A stretch of 64,000 bases of DNA, from NCBI GenBank assembly GCA_964498125.1, contig CAZCGE010000121.1, positions 1 to 64,000 on the forward strand, read 5' to 3'. This document shows positions 26,902 to 36,399 of this stretch, piece after piece. The notes beneath the pieces are model-generated. The model had not been told where the DNA came from, did not search any database, and saw only the letters and a list, made by a program, of their open reading frames with translations. Source of the DNA: CAMDBL01 sp964498125. Its GTDB lineage: Bacteria > Pseudomonadota > Alphaproteobacteria > Rhizobiales > Hyphomicrobiaceae. Every line of letters begins with the position of its first letter. Position 1 is the stretch's first letter. Both the position numbers and the translations under genes were made by a program.

Positions 26902-27263
26902 CGCTCCTTCGCGAGATCATCAATCACTACAATTACCTGATCACGATCTTCCTGATGGTCGCCGGGCTCTACGTCGTCATCGCCCGCGGCAACATGATCA
27001 AGAAACTGGTGGGGCTGTCACTTTTCCAGACCTCGGTCTACCTGCTCTACATCGCGCCTGGCAAAATCATCGGCGGCACCGCGCCGATCATCGACCCGGC
27101 CTTCAAGGTCTACTCGAACCCGCTGCCGCACGTGCTGATCCTGACCGCCATTGTGGTCGGCGTCGCCACGCTTGCCCTCGGCCTCGCCATCGTGGTGCGC
27201 ATTCACGAAGCCTACGGCACCATCGAGGAGGATGAGATCTTCGCCAAGGACGGCGAGATATGA
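26898..27263 (+). CDS. mrpC: Mrp antiporter subunit C (NuoK-like)
   Basis: 121 residues, three helices, a NuoK/MnhC-type protein with GLYVVIARGNMIKKLVGLSL and DPLPHVLILTAIVVG-like text (here SNPLPHVLILTAIVVG). MrpC is homologous to complex I subunit K. Overlaps of four bases tie it to mrpB and the first large antiporter subunit. Confidence 0.92.
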   Translation: MTLLREIINHYNYLITIFLMVAGLYVVIARGNMIKKLVGLSLFQTSVYLLYIAPGKIIGGTAPIIDPAFKVYSNPLPHVLILTAIVVGVATLALGLAIVVRIHEAYGTIEEDEIFAKDGEI

Positions 27264-28756
27264 GGGCGATCGAAGCGCATCTTCCTATTCTACAGGTCTT
27301 GGTTCCGCTGCTCGGCGCGCTGTTGTCGGCCTTCATCCGGCGAGGCACCACGGCGTGGGCATTCGCGCTCGTCGTGACCTGGATTTGCCCGGTCATCTCG
27401 GCGTGGCTGCTGTGGAAGGTCATGATGACGGGCCAGCCGATCTCCTACATGATGGGCGGGTGGGCGGTGCCCTGGGGCATCGAGTACCGCGTCGACATTC
27501 TCAATGCCTTCGTGCTGGTGCTGGTGACCTCGGTCGGCGCCGTAATCATGCCGTTCGCACGAAGGAGTGTCGCCTATGAGATCGACTCGCACCAGCAAGC
27601 TTGGTTTTACACCATGTATCTGCTGTGCCTCGCGGGCCTGCTCGGGATCACGGTGACGGGCGATGCGTTCAACGTGTTCGTCTTTCTCGAAATCTCGTCG
27701 CTGTCGACCTATGTGCTGATCGCCCTTGGCCGCCATCGCCGCGCACTGCTCGCCGCCTATCAGTACCTGATCGTAGGCACAATCGGCGCCACATTCTATG
27801 TCATCGGCATCGGGCTGCTCTATCTCGTCACGGGCAGCCTCAACATCGTGGACATCGCCAGCCGGCTCGGTCCCGCGTCGACGGAGTTCTCGCGGCCGGT
27901 GCTCGCCGCGCTCGCCTTCCTGACCGTTGGCGTGTGCCTGAAGCTCGCGCTGTTCCCGCTGCACGTTTGGTTGCCGAACGCCTATGCCTACGCGCCGTCC
28001 GTGGCGACGGCCTTTCTGGCCGGCACCGCGACCAAGGTCGCCATCTACCTTCTGATCCGCATCTTCTTCTCGATCTTCGGTGTCGCCATCAGCTTCAAGA
28101 CGCTGCCGGTGACCGAGGTTCTACTGGTGCTCTCGGTCGCCGCGATGTTCCTCGCATCATTCAGCGCGGTCTTCGAGGACAACGGCAAACGGATGCTGGC
28201 GTACTCATCCGTCGCGCAGATCGGCTACATCACTCTCGGCATCAGCCTTGCCAACCAGAGCGGGCTCACCGGGAGCATCGTGCACCTGTTCAATCACGCG
28301 CTGATTAAGACGGCATTGTTTCTCGCGATGGGCGCCGTCTTCTATCGGATCGGATCGGTGCAGATTGCTGATCTCGCTGGCATCGGCCGCAAGATGCCGT
28401 GGACAATGGCCGCTTTTGTCGCCGCAGGTCTGAGCATTATCGGCGTGCCCGGTACAGCGGGGTTCATCTCCAAGTGGTATCTTGCGCTCGGCGCGCTCGA
28501 AAAGGGCTACTGGCCGCTGGTGTTCCTGATCGTCGTCAGCTCGCTCATTGCCGTTGTCTACATTGGCCGCGTCATCGAGGCTGCGTACTTCCGCGAGCCT
28601 TCCGGGCCTGCCAATGATGCGCGCGAAGCGCCGCTCTCCATGCTGGTCCCGCTGCTCGTGCTCGCGGCTGCAACGCTCTACTTCGGCATCGACACGCGTG
28701 CGAGCGCCGACGTGGCGGCGACCGCCGCCAAGATGCTGCTCGGGGGGCTCAAATGA
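27260..28756 (+). CDS. mrpD: Mrp antiporter large subunit D-1 (NuoN/L-like)
   Basis: 498 residues, about 14 helices, proton_antipo_M family. The helix-5 glutamate is kept (FLEISSLSTYVLIALG), as are the lysines of the discontinuous helix region (TATKVAIYLLIR). KRMLAYSSVAQIGYI marks the complex I-like core. It is the first of three antiporter-like subunits in this operon and the best match to MrpD. Confidence 0.9.
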   Translation: MRAIEAHLPILQVLVPLLGALLSAFIRRGTTAWAFALVVTWICPVISAWLLWKVMMTGQPISYMMGGWAVPWGIEYRVDILNAFVLVLVTSVGAVIMPFARRSVAYEIDSHQQAWFYTMYLLCLAGLLGITVTGDAFNVFVFLEISSLSTYVLIALGRHRRALLAAYQYLIVGTIGATFYVIGIGLLYLVTGSLNIVDIASRLGPASTEFSRPVLAALAFLTVGVCLKLALFPLHVWLPNAYAYAPSVATAFLAGTATKVAIYLLIRIFFSIFGVAISFKTLPVTEVLLVLSVAAMFLASFSAVFEDNGKRMLAYSSVAQIGYITLGISLANQSGLTGSIVHLFNHALIKTALFLAMGAVFYRIGSVQIADLAGIGRKMPWTMAAFVAAGLSIIGVPGTAGFISKWYLALGALEKGYWPLVFLIVVSSLIAVVYIGRVIEAAYFREPSGPANDAREAPLSMLVPLLVLAAATLYFGIDTRASADVAATAAKMLLGGLK

Positions 28757-30261
28757 TCCCGAAGCTCACTCCCGAATTGCTCGTTCTCGGTGCCGTCGTG
28801 GTGCCATTGGTGGGAGCGCTCTTGCTGCCGCTCTTTCACCGCGTTCCCAACCTGCGCGAGATGGTCACGCTGGCTACGTCCGCAAAACTCGCATTCGTCG
28901 TGTGGAGCCTGTTGCCGCACGTCCTCGCCGGTGCGCGGCCGGAAGTTACCGTCTACCAGGTCGTGCCGGGCCTCGAGCTGGCGTTCAAGGTCGAGCCGCT
29001 GGGCATGCTGTTCGCGCTGGTCGCAGGATCGCTTTGGATCGTCAACTCGATCTACTCGATCGGCTACATGCGCGGCAACAGCGAGCCGCGGCAAACGTCA
29101 TACTACGTGTGCTTCGCCGTCGCGATCGCCGCCACCATGGGCATAGCGTTCGCCAAGAACCTGTTCACGCTGTTCGTCTTCTACGAGGCGCTGACGCTTT
29201 CGACCTATCCGCTGGTCACGCACAAGGCCACGCCGGAGGCGATGCGAGCGGGGCGGGTCTATCTGGGGCTGCTGCTCGGAACGTCGATGGTGCTGCTGCT
29301 GCCAGCCATCATCGCGACCGGCGTGATCGCGGGCACGCTCGACTTCAAGCCGGGCGGTATTCTTACCGGCAAGGTCAGTGCCGGTCTCCTTGGCCTTCTG
29401 CTGGCGCTCTATGTCTTCGGCATCGGCAAGGCGGCGCTGATCCCGTTCCATTTCTGGCTGCCGGCCGCGATGGTGGCGCCGACTCCGGTGAGTGCGTTGC
29501 TGCACGCCGTCGCCGTCGTCAAGGCCGGCGTGTTCACCGTGTTGAAGGTGATGGTCTACGTCTTCGGCATCGACACACTCGCCAAGGCGGGCGCGGCCGA
29601 GTGGCTGGTGTGGGCGGCAGGAGCGACCGTGATCATCGCCTCGCTCGTCGCTCTGCGGCAGGACAACCTCAAGAAGCGGCTGGCATACTCGACGGTGTCG
29701 CAACTTTCTTATGTGGTGCTCGCCGCTGCGATCCTGACCCCTATCTCTGCGATCGGCGCCGCAATGCATATCGCGGCTCACGCAGTCGCCAAGATCACGC
29801 TCTTCTTCGCGGCGGGAAGTATCTACACGGCATCGCACAAGACCGAGATCAGCGAGCTCGATGGTATCGGCTGGAAGATGCCATGGACGATGACGGCGTT
29901 CGCCATCGGTGCGCTCGGCATGATCGGCTTGCCGCCGACCGCCGGCTTCCTCGGCAAATGGTTCATGCTGCAAGGCGCCATGCAAACGAGCCAGTGGCTC
30001 GCCGTCGGCGTCATCATCGCCAGTACGATCCTGAACGCCGCCTACTTCCTGCCGGTTGTGTTCCGGGCGTTTTTCAGTGAGCCGCAAGAACTTCGCGCGC
30101 ATGCGGCTGGCGCAGCACACAATTCGGATGCGAATCCCGATCATGGGGAGGCGCCACTGCCGATTGTCATCGCGTTGTCCGCGACGGCACTGATGACAGT
30201 TGTGCTCTTCTTTTTCCCCGATATACCCCTGACGCTCGCCAAGTTGATGATGGGACGGTGA
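28753..30261 (+). CDS. Mrp antiporter large subunit D-2
   Basis: 502 residues, multi-helix proton_antipo_M protein. The equivalent glutamate lies in FVFYEALTLSTYPLV, and IPFHFWLPAAMVAPTPVSAL plus VVKAGVFTVLK carry the conserved His and Lys. KKRLAYSTVSQLSYV is the core motif. It is a paralogue of the preceding gene, with a four-base overlap. Together the large subunits suggest multiple proton or cation channels per complex. Confidence 0.9.
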   Translation: MIPKLTPELLVLGAVVVPLVGALLLPLFHRVPNLREMVTLATSAKLAFVVWSLLPHVLAGARPEVTVYQVVPGLELAFKVEPLGMLFALVAGSLWIVNSIYSIGYMRGNSEPRQTSYYVCFAVAIAATMGIAFAKNLFTLFVFYEALTLSTYPLVTHKATPEAMRAGRVYLGLLLGTSMVLLLPAIIATGVIAGTLDFKPGGILTGKVSAGLLGLLLALYVFGIGKAALIPFHFWLPAAMVAPTPVSALLHAVAVVKAGVFTVLKVMVYVFGIDTLAKAGAAEWLVWAAGATVIIASLVALRQDNLKKRLAYSTVSQLSYVVLAAAILTPISAIGAAMHIAAHAVAKITLFFAAGSIYTASHKTEISELDGIGWKMPWTMTAFAIGALGMIGLPPTAGFLGKWFMLQGAMQTSQWLAVGVIIASTILNAAYFLPVVFRAFFSEPQELRAHAAGAAHNSDANPDHGEAPLPIVIALSATALMTVVLFFFPDIPLTLAKLMMGR

Positions 30262-30264
30262 CCG

Positions 30265-30516
30265 ATGCCAGACAATGACACCGACCATTGGCTGGTACGG
30301 CCGGGCACGATCAGGCTCCTGTGGATCGGATCGGTGCTGGTGCTGGCTGGCTTGGTGTTGCTCGATCTCGTTGTCCGTCATCACCCCCACTTCAGGCTTG
30401 ATGGCGTGTTCGGGTTTGGCGCCTGGTACGGCTTCGGAGCCTGCGTTGCACTCGTGCTGTTTGCAAAGATTTTGGGGGCAATCCTCAAGCGACCGGATGC
30501 CTACTATGATGAGTAA
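30265..30516 (+). CDS. Small two-helix membrane protein of the Mrp-like operon
   Basis: 83 residues with two hydrophobic segments (WIGSVLVLAGLVLLDLVV and FGACVALVLFAKILGAIL) and a conserved-looking FGFGAWYGFGACV. The gene sits between two large antiporter subunits, and its end overlaps the next start. Similar small proteins occur in Mbh/Mrp-like operons, but no function is assigned. Confidence 0.72.
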   Translation: MPDNDTDHWLVRPGTIRLLWIGSVLVLAGLVLLDLVVRHHPHFRLDGVFGFGAWYGFGACVALVLFAKILGAILKRPDAYYDE

Positions 30517-32191
30517 CTTTCTCATACCGCCGGCGCTGGTTCTGATTGCCGGAGGTCTGCTCCTGCCGCTTCTCAAGGGCGGCGCGCGTACCGTTGCGCT
30601 GCTGGTTCTCCCGCTCCTTACGCTGTGGCTCGTCTGGCAGGTGCCGGACGGCGTTGCACTCAAAACGGCATTTCTCGGACAGGACCTCATTCTCGTCAAA
30701 GGCGACAAGCTCTCGCGGCTCTTCGCGATGGTGTTTGCCATCATGGCGTTCGCCGGTGCGTTGTTTGCGCTCAATCAGATACGGACAACGGAGTTGGCAG
30801 CGGCCTTCATCTATGCCGGTAGTGCCATCGGCGTCAGCTTCGCGGGCGACCTCATCAGCGTATTCATTTTCTGGGAGCTGATGGCGGTCGCGTCGACACT
30901 CGTCGTCTGGTCGAGCGGCCCCGGCGCTCGCGGCGCCGGTTTGCGTTATGCGGTCATCCACATGCTCGGCGGTGTGTTGCTCATGGCAGGGATTGCCGGG
31001 GAAATCGCAGCATCTGGTTCTATCGCCTTCGCCAAGATGGATCTGAGCACAGCGCCGCGCTGCCTGATCCTCGCTGGATTCCTGATTAACGCTGCCGCGA
31101 CGCCGTTGTCGGCATGGCTTCCCGATGCGTATCCAGAAGCATCCTGGTCGGGCATGGTATTCCTGTCGGCTTTCACGACCAAGACGGCTGTCTATGTGCT
31201 GCTGCGGGGGTTCCCCGGCACGGAGTTGCTGATCTGGATCGGCATCGCCATGATGTTCTATGGCATCATCTATGCGATTCTGGAAAACGACATGCGCCGC
31301 ATCCTGGCCTACTCGATCGTCAACCAGGTCGGATTCATGGTGACAGGCATCGGTATTGGCACCGAGATGGCGTTGAATGGCGCTGCCGCGCATGCCTTCA
31401 CGCACATCATCTACAAGGCGCTGCTGCTGATGTCGGCGGGCTCGGTGCTCTACATGACCGGCAAGCGCAAGTGTACTGACCTCGGCGGCCTGTTTCGCAC
31501 AATGCCGGTCACCACCATCTGCGGCATCATCGGCGCACTGTCGATCTCATCGTTCCCGTTCACCTCAGGATTCATCTCGAAGTCGATGATCGCCGAAGGC
31601 GCCGCGCAGCAGCACCTGGAGATCGTCTGGTTCCTACTGGCGGCCGGTTCAGCGGGCGTGTTCTTACATGCCGGCATCAAGTTCCCGTGGTTCGTCTTCT
31701 TCCAGAAGGACTCCGGATTGCGGCCGGACGACCCGCCCTGGAACATGCGCGCTGCCATGATCCTGTGCTCGCTTCTGTGCATCGGGATCGGCATTCTGCC
31801 TGGCCCGCTCTATGCGCTGCTGCCGTTCAAGGTCGACTACGTGCCCTACACGGGGAGCCACGTCCTCGTTCAGTTGCAATTGCTGCTGTTCTCAGGGCTC
31901 GCGTTCTTCCTGATGCTAGGAATGCTCAAGCGCACGATGACGATCACGCTCGACATCGATTGGTTCTGGCGGCGGCTCGGGCGCGGACTGCTGCGTGGCC
32001 TCGATGATGTCAGCGAACGGGCATGGAGCGCACTCGTCTCAACGGCGGGTGCCGCGGCGAAGGCGGTCAATGGAGGACTATATCGGCACCACGGACCTGA
32101 TGGCATCTTCGGTCGCACATGGCCGACGGGCACAATGGCATTTTGGACAACGGTGATGCTCGGCGCCTATCTCATCCTGGCGTACATCTGA
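30506..32191 (+). CDS. Mrp antiporter large subunit D-3
   Basis: 561 residues, proton_antipo_M family, with the helix-5 glutamate in FIFWELMAVASTLVVW, TPLSAWLPDAYPEASWSG, and lysine in SAFTTKTAVYVLLRG. RRILAYSIVNQVGFM marks the core. It is longer than the other two because of a C-terminal extension (about residues 470-561) ending in one extra helix. Two tandem ATGs (30506, 30509) are both possible starts. Confidence 0.88.
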   Translation: MMSNFLIPPALVLIAGGLLLPLLKGGARTVALLVLPLLTLWLVWQVPDGVALKTAFLGQDLILVKGDKLSRLFAMVFAIMAFAGALFALNQIRTTELAAAFIYAGSAIGVSFAGDLISVFIFWELMAVASTLVVWSSGPGARGAGLRYAVIHMLGGVLLMAGIAGEIAASGSIAFAKMDLSTAPRCLILAGFLINAAATPLSAWLPDAYPEASWSGMVFLSAFTTKTAVYVLLRGFPGTELLIWIGIAMMFYGIIYAILENDMRRILAYSIVNQVGFMVTGIGIGTEMALNGAAAHAFTHIIYKALLLMSAGSVLYMTGKRKCTDLGGLFRTMPVTTICGIIGALSISSFPFTSGFISKSMIAEGAAQQHLEIVWFLLAAGSAGVFLHAGIKFPWFVFFQKDSGLRPDDPPWNMRAAMILCSLLCIGIGILPGPLYALLPFKVDYVPYTGSHVLVQLQLLLFSGLAFFLMLGMLKRTMTITLDIDWFWRRLGRGLLRGLDDVSERAWSALVSTAGAAAKAVNGGLYRHHGPDGIFGRTWPTGTMAFWTTVMLGAYLILAYI

Positions 32192-32193
32192 CC

Positions 32194-32511
32194 ATGATCA
32201 CTTGGCGCAACATCGAGAAGCTGCTGTACCCGGAGCTGAAGTCCATTGCTCCGCATCACCAGAACCATGCCCTGAAGCAGGCCAAGGAGGAGCCGTTCGA
32301 GCTGCTCGAGTGGGCGGGCATCCTCGTTGGCATCGTAATATCGGTCGGCGTGACGCGCTACAGCGCTGCTGGATTTGGTATTGCCGAGCGCCTTGCTGCC
32401 GCGCTCGCCAACTTCGCGATAGCGGTACCGCTGATCATTATTCTCGTCGGACCATTCCTGGTGCGCCGGACGCGACGAGGGTTGCAGCGCTATCTGGATG
32501 GCCGTTCGTGA
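32194..32511 (+). CDS. Small membrane protein, last gene of Mrp-like operon
   Basis: 105 residues: an amphipathic start (MITWRNIEKLLYPELKSIAP), a helix around 43-60 and a second helix around 75-95, followed by a basic tail. It follows the third antiporter subunit by two bases and so is surely co-transcribed. I do not recognise a family. Confidence 0.65.
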   Translation: MITWRNIEKLLYPELKSIAPHHQNHALKQAKEEPFELLEWAGILVGIVISVGVTRYSAAGFGIAERLAAALANFAIAVPLIIILVGPFLVRRTRRGLQRYLDGRS

Positions 32512-32675
32512 TGCGTATCTGATCCGCGCCGATAGAGGCGGCCACGAACGTACTCACCGGCTAATCCCGCCAGAGCGACCATGAAGGGCAGCGCCAGGAG
32601 AAAGGCAAAATCCGGTTCGAGCGAACCGAGCCAATCGATCAGCTCCTGGTACCAGCTTGCGGCCGCCACGATCAT
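32490..32675 (-). CDS. Possible small membrane protein, 61 aa
   Basis: The leftward ORF encodes a protein with one good transmembrane helix (FLLALPFMVALAGLAGEYV) and a basic C-terminus, converging on the end of the Mrp-like operon with a 22-base overlap. The sequence looks protein-like, but there is no family match and no clear ribosome-binding site. Confidence 0.4.
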   Translation of the reverse strand: MIVAAASWYQELIDWLGSLEPDFAFLLALPFMVALAGLAGEYVRGRLYRRGSDTHHERPSR

Positions 32676-33021
32676 TCTCCAGCGTACCCAATCCACGTCG
32701 GGTACTCGCAACACCTAAAAACCAACAATCGCACGTCTTGCTCGCGTCCGCCAGAGCGTCGCAAGGCGCCAGCGCTCACAGCAAACTTCAAGCAACGACA
32801 CTCGACTATGGTCGTGTTCGATGTGCGGAGGAAGCATGCGGGTGAGGGTGTCACTCGCACCAATACCGCATGTCGTCCGCTAAACCCTCAATGAGCAGAC
32901 GACAATTGGTCCGATTGCCTCGTGCAGACTTCGTCGGCTAATGGGATGGTCCGGCCGTGCTCCCGCCTCATCTGCGAGCGACGTTGGATGAGGGAGGTGT
33001 CTTCACACGAAGGAGCACGCC
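32676..33021. other. Upstream flank of IS110 transposase
   Basis: No gene. This is probably in part the 5' non-coding end of the IS110 element, which in this family can encode a guide (bridge) RNA. IS110 elements lack classical terminal repeats, so its boundary could not be fixed by eye. Confidence 0.35.
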
Positions 33022-34098
33022 ATGCCTACGACCACAACAATGCACGCCGACAGCAAGATCGCCGTGATCGGCATCGACCTCGGCAAGAACACGTTCCACG
33101 CGATCGGCCTCGACGCGCGCGGCAAGATCGTCTTCCGCCGGAAGTTCACCCGCAGTGCGCTTGAGACGTGGTTCGCCAACCTGCCGGTTTGCCTGATCGG
33201 CATGGAAGCCTGTGTTGGTGCCCATCATCTGGCGCGGCGGCTCAAGGCTGTGGGGCACGATCCCCGCCTGATGCCGGCGAAGTATGTGCGCCCATACTCG
33301 AAAGGCCAGAAGAACGACTTTCGCGATGCGGAGGCGATTGCCGAAGCCGTGCAGCGGCCGACCATGCGTTTCGTCTCCATCAAGTCTGTCGATCAGCTCG
33401 ATCTGCAGGCTCTGCATCGCATTCGAGACAGGTTGGTGTCGCAGCGCACCGGCGTGATCAATCAGATCCGCGCCTTCCTGCTCGAACGCGGCATCGCGGT
33501 GCGCCAGGGTCTGCGCTTCCTGCACGCGGAGCTACCGGACATCCTGGCGACGCGTGAGGATACGCTGTCGCCGCATATGATCCGCCTGATCCAGGATCTG
33601 GCCGGCGACTGGCGCCGGCTCAATGAGCGCATCGAGGCCCTGTCGGACGAGATCGCGACGATTGCCAAACACGATCCCCACTGTCGGCGCGCCATGAGCG
33701 TCCCCGGCGTCGGCCCGATCATCTCCAGCGCCATGGTGGCAGCAATCGGTACCGGCGAAGGCTTTAGCAAGGGCCGCGACTTTGCCGCGTGGCTCGGCAT
33801 CGTACCAAAGCAGCTGTCGACCGGCGATCGCACGATCCTCGGGTCCATCTCCAAGCGCGGCAACAAGTACCTGCGCAAGTTGTTCGTGCAGGCGGCCTGG
33901 GTCGTGCTGGTCAAGCCGCAAAGCTGGGAGCGGCACGGCTTGAAAAGCTGGATCGAGGCGGCGCGCAAACGGCTGCATCACAATGTGCTGGCGGTGGCTC
34001 TCGCCAACAAGCTGGCGCGCATCACATGGGCGGTCGTCGCCAAGGGGCGCGACTTCGAAGTGACGAGCACGAACGATGCGTCGCCCCAACCTGCCTGA
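33022..34098 (+). CDS. IS110-family transposase (DEDD)
   Basis: 358 residues. The N-terminal DEDD domain shows VIGIDLGKNTFHAIG, LIGMEACVGAH and KNDFRDAEAIAEA. The C-terminal transposase_20 domain has MSVPGVGPIISSAMVA and the serine-bearing SKRGNKYLRKLFVQAA. The frame is intact, with AAGGAGCACGCC just upstream of the ATG. It is a passenger within the larger mobile element. Confidence 0.92.
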   Translation: MPTTTTMHADSKIAVIGIDLGKNTFHAIGLDARGKIVFRRKFTRSALETWFANLPVCLIGMEACVGAHHLARRLKAVGHDPRLMPAKYVRPYSKGQKNDFRDAEAIAEAVQRPTMRFVSIKSVDQLDLQALHRIRDRLVSQRTGVINQIRAFLLERGIAVRQGLRFLHAELPDILATREDTLSPHMIRLIQDLAGDWRRLNERIEALSDEIATIAKHDPHCRRAMSVPGVGPIISSAMVAAIGTGEGFSKGRDFAAWLGIVPKQLSTGDRTILGSISKRGNKYLRKLFVQAAWVVLVKPQSWERHGLKSWIEAARKRLHHNVLAVALANKLARITWAVVAKGRDFEVTSTNDASPQPA

Positions 34099-34677
34099 GC
34101 CTGGCGTCGTGCTCGGTCGCCTCAAGGCGTGGCCTGGATGCGGCGGAGTTCGTGTCGAGGTCTGAGCGACGGCCAGCCTTGACCCGCCCTGCGCGCGCCG
34201 CCTGAGACGGCGTGCAGGTCGGGACAAGCGAAAGGCCGCCGGTCGAACCAGAGAAATGTGAGGGAGCAAGGAGTTTACGATGCCGTAGAGCAATCCAGTG
34301 AGTTATCCCGCCCAGGTCTGCGAGAGGAAACGAAGAGATGGAGGATCGGTCTTCCCGGCGTGCCCGAACACTGGTGACCCGGACAGCCCGTTGAGGCTTT
34401 GCCGCTTATGAGATCGGACGCGCGCTGAAATCCATGATGGCCCGGAGCGACATGCTGCTCCACTCAGAGGCCGGATACATTGATGCAAGACCGCTGACGC
34501 CAGATCGACGAAACTTCTTGCAACACACGGCCGGACCATACATCCGGGTCAGATTCGCTCGTCCCGCGTGTCCCCGGCACTCATCGTCCGGGGGGTATAG
34601 CTGACGTCCAGCACCTGGTCGAGAGGAAGGCGTGGCGCAGAATGGATTGGCGATCTCCACTCTGGAAGGCCCGGTGA
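34099..34677. other. Non-coding region between IS110 transposase and vapC
   Basis: No gene was recognised. It should contain the 3' end of the IS110 element and possibly its structured RNA. Small frames here lack motifs. No inverted repeat strong enough to mark an end was seen. Confidence 0.4.
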
Positions 34678-35073
34678 TCAAGCCGCCGCAACAATGTCGG
34701 TGTGGACGAAGTCGTTTCCCTTGAACAGCAACGGCGCGGCAAGGCTCTTGGCCAGCGCATAGGAGCAGCAGTCCCCGAGGTTGAGCCGGGCTGCCGGGTT
34801 GAGCCCCTTGCCGTAGTGCTCGAACGCGTCGAGTGCCAGCGCCAGATGTCCAGAATCGAACGGGACAACCTCGATCTCGGCTTGCTCGATGATGGCCTGC
34901 ATCGCGGTGAGGCCTGCTCCACCGCGCCTGCCGCGCGCCACCATCCCGGCTTCGAGAAGGGTGACCGTCGACACCAGCCGCCGGTCGGCATTGGCAATGA
35001 TCGAGCTGAACTGCTGACGCTCCGGCTCGTCCTCGAACACGGCTATCAGCGCCGATGTATCGACGACAATCAC
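34678..35073 (-). CDS. vapC: VapC-type PIN-domain toxin
   Basis: 131 residues with the PIN-domain pattern: MIVVDTSALIAVFEDE (first Asp), STVTLLEAGMV (Glu) and LGDCCSYALAKSLAAPLL (Asp), ending with KGNDFVHTDI. It is a Mg-dependent ribonuclease toxin of VapBC pairs. It begins inside the stop of the antitoxin gene (ATGA). It may stabilise the integrated element. Confidence 0.9.
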   Translation of the reverse strand: MIVVDTSALIAVFEDEPERQQFSSIIANADRRLVSTVTLLEAGMVARGRRGGAGLTAMQAIIEQAEIEVVPFDSGHLALALDAFEHYGKGLNPAARLNLGDCCSYALAKSLAAPLLFKGNDFVHTDIVAAA

Positions 35074-35342
35074 CTGGGCACTCCGAATTCGTCGTAGCCG
35101 ATGATCTCGTCAGCGCTGCGGTTGTCCAGGACTGGCAGAGCGGAGACACGCGCGACGATCTCGTTGAGGCTGCGCTCGATCTCCGCGGGCGTGCGTCGGC
35201 CGGCCCCGACCGGCACACCCGCTGCCCGGGCGCGCTCCTCGATCGCTTCCTTGACGACGTCGTCGAGGTTCTTGCCGGTCTTGGTGGCGAGCAGGCGAGC
35301 CAGGCGCTCGACCTCGCTGGACAGCTGTATGGTCATCATCAA
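35070..35342 (-). CDS. vapB: VapB-type antitoxin
   Basis: 90 residues. It starts with a short ribbon-helix-helix-like segment (IQLSSEVERLARLLATKTG, NLDDVVKEAIEERAR) and ends with a flexible toxin-binding tail (DEIIGYDEFGVPR), the layout of PSK/VapB transcription-factor antitoxins. It is upstream of and overlapping vapC. Confidence 0.85.
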   Translation of the reverse strand: MMMTIQLSSEVERLARLLATKTGKNLDDVVKEAIEERARAAGVPVGAGRRTPAEIERSLNEIVARVSALPVLDNRSADEIIGYDEFGVPR

Positions 35343-35433
35343 CTCCCGTTGTCGGGAATTATTCTAGCACAAGTGGCCATTTGAGCTGGACTCCAGGGTG
35401 GGCTCACCCCGGTACGGTGCCCCGAGCCGAGTG

Positions 35434-36246
35434 TTATCCCGACCCGCCGCCCAGGATCTCCACCATGCTCCGCTGGATCGTCGCGACCGACGGCAGCTCG
35501 GTCTCGGAGAACTCGCGGCGGGCGAGATGCCATGCTTCGTAGGCCAGCCGCTTCTTCTGCCAGTCTGGATTGGCGTCGCGCAGCTCGCGCACGAGCTGTA
35601 CGATGCGTGGCCACGCCGGCTTGTGGGGGCGGCCGGGTTGGCGTGTCGAGACGTCCTCACCGACGACTGGCACGATGGCTTCCGATCGGCTCGTCTGAGG
35701 CTTGTCCGTGAGGAATGCCGGCAGATCCTCGCCCTGCGCCTCGAACCATCCCGCGAGCTTGACCTTCGGCACGACAAGCGCCTCGAACTCGAGACGGCCA
35801 CGGTCGGGGAACTCGCGGAACGGGATGGCCGCCAGCACGCGGGGCGCCTCGTCCGGCGTGCAGATGCGCCCACGCGGGTCGATCACCTCAGACCATTGCT
35901 CGGCTTTGCCCGGCAATGCGTCGCTGGTGTACAGCACGCTCACGATCGTCTCGCGGCCGACCCCATAGAACCGCTTGGGCCGAGGCTGGAGTTCGGCTTG
36001 CGCCCGCGTCAGCTCGAACGGGGGGATTACGATCTCCATGTGCAGCCAGTTGACCGGGTTGTCGCGATCCGGCGTGAAGATGTGCGGCGGCTCGAACTCG
36101 CCGGCAAACACCGCACGCTTGAAGCGGTCCATGATGTCCTCGTACGCGCGATGCTCGTTCTCCTCGGCCATGAGCATCGCGACATGGCCGAGGCGCATGA
36201 AGCCGGGATCGAGGGGTGAGATGCTGTCGGTTATGGCCATGGCCAA
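35434..36246 (-). CDS. Hypothetical protein at the right end of the element, 270 aa
   Basis: The product has no signal peptide or membrane segment. It begins with DPGFMRLGHVAMLMAEENEH and has a mid-region rich in charged residues. A C-terminal stretch (RPHKPAWPRIVQLVREL, QKKRLAYEAWHLARREF, LPSVATIQRSMVEILGG) resembles a small helical, possibly DNA-binding domain. I know similar unnamed proteins from Hyphomicrobiales mobile regions. It lies only about 150 bases from the PKS junction and may be part of the core element. Confidence 0.6.
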   Translation of the reverse strand: MAMAITDSISPLDPGFMRLGHVAMLMAEENEHRAYEDIMDRFKRAVFAGEFEPPHIFTPDRDNPVNWLHMEIVIPPFELTRAQAELQPRPKRFYGVGRETIVSVLYTSDALPGKAEQWSEVIDPRGRICTPDEAPRVLAAIPFREFPDRGRLEFEALVVPKVKLAGWFEAQGEDLPAFLTDKPQTSRSEAIVPVVGEDVSTRQPGRPHKPAWPRIVQLVRELRDANPDWQKKRLAYEAWHLARREFSETELPSVATIQRSMVEILGGGSG

Positions 36247-36399
36247 CTCGCCGATGATCTGAGCCTAAAACGTTCCGCAGGGCTCGACCGCCGCGCCCGC
36301 AGCGGCGTGTCGAGGCCGAGCGCCCAGACGAAATCCGAGGATTTTGAGCGAACAAAGGCAGATCGAGGGCGAAACATGGCGCCTCTCAAATCGGAATTG

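Noticed and set aside
29098..30774. A 558-codon frame opposite the Mrp antiporter subunits
   Set aside because: Antisense to an intact multi-helix protein; rich in Arg, His and Asp as expected for a shadow frame.
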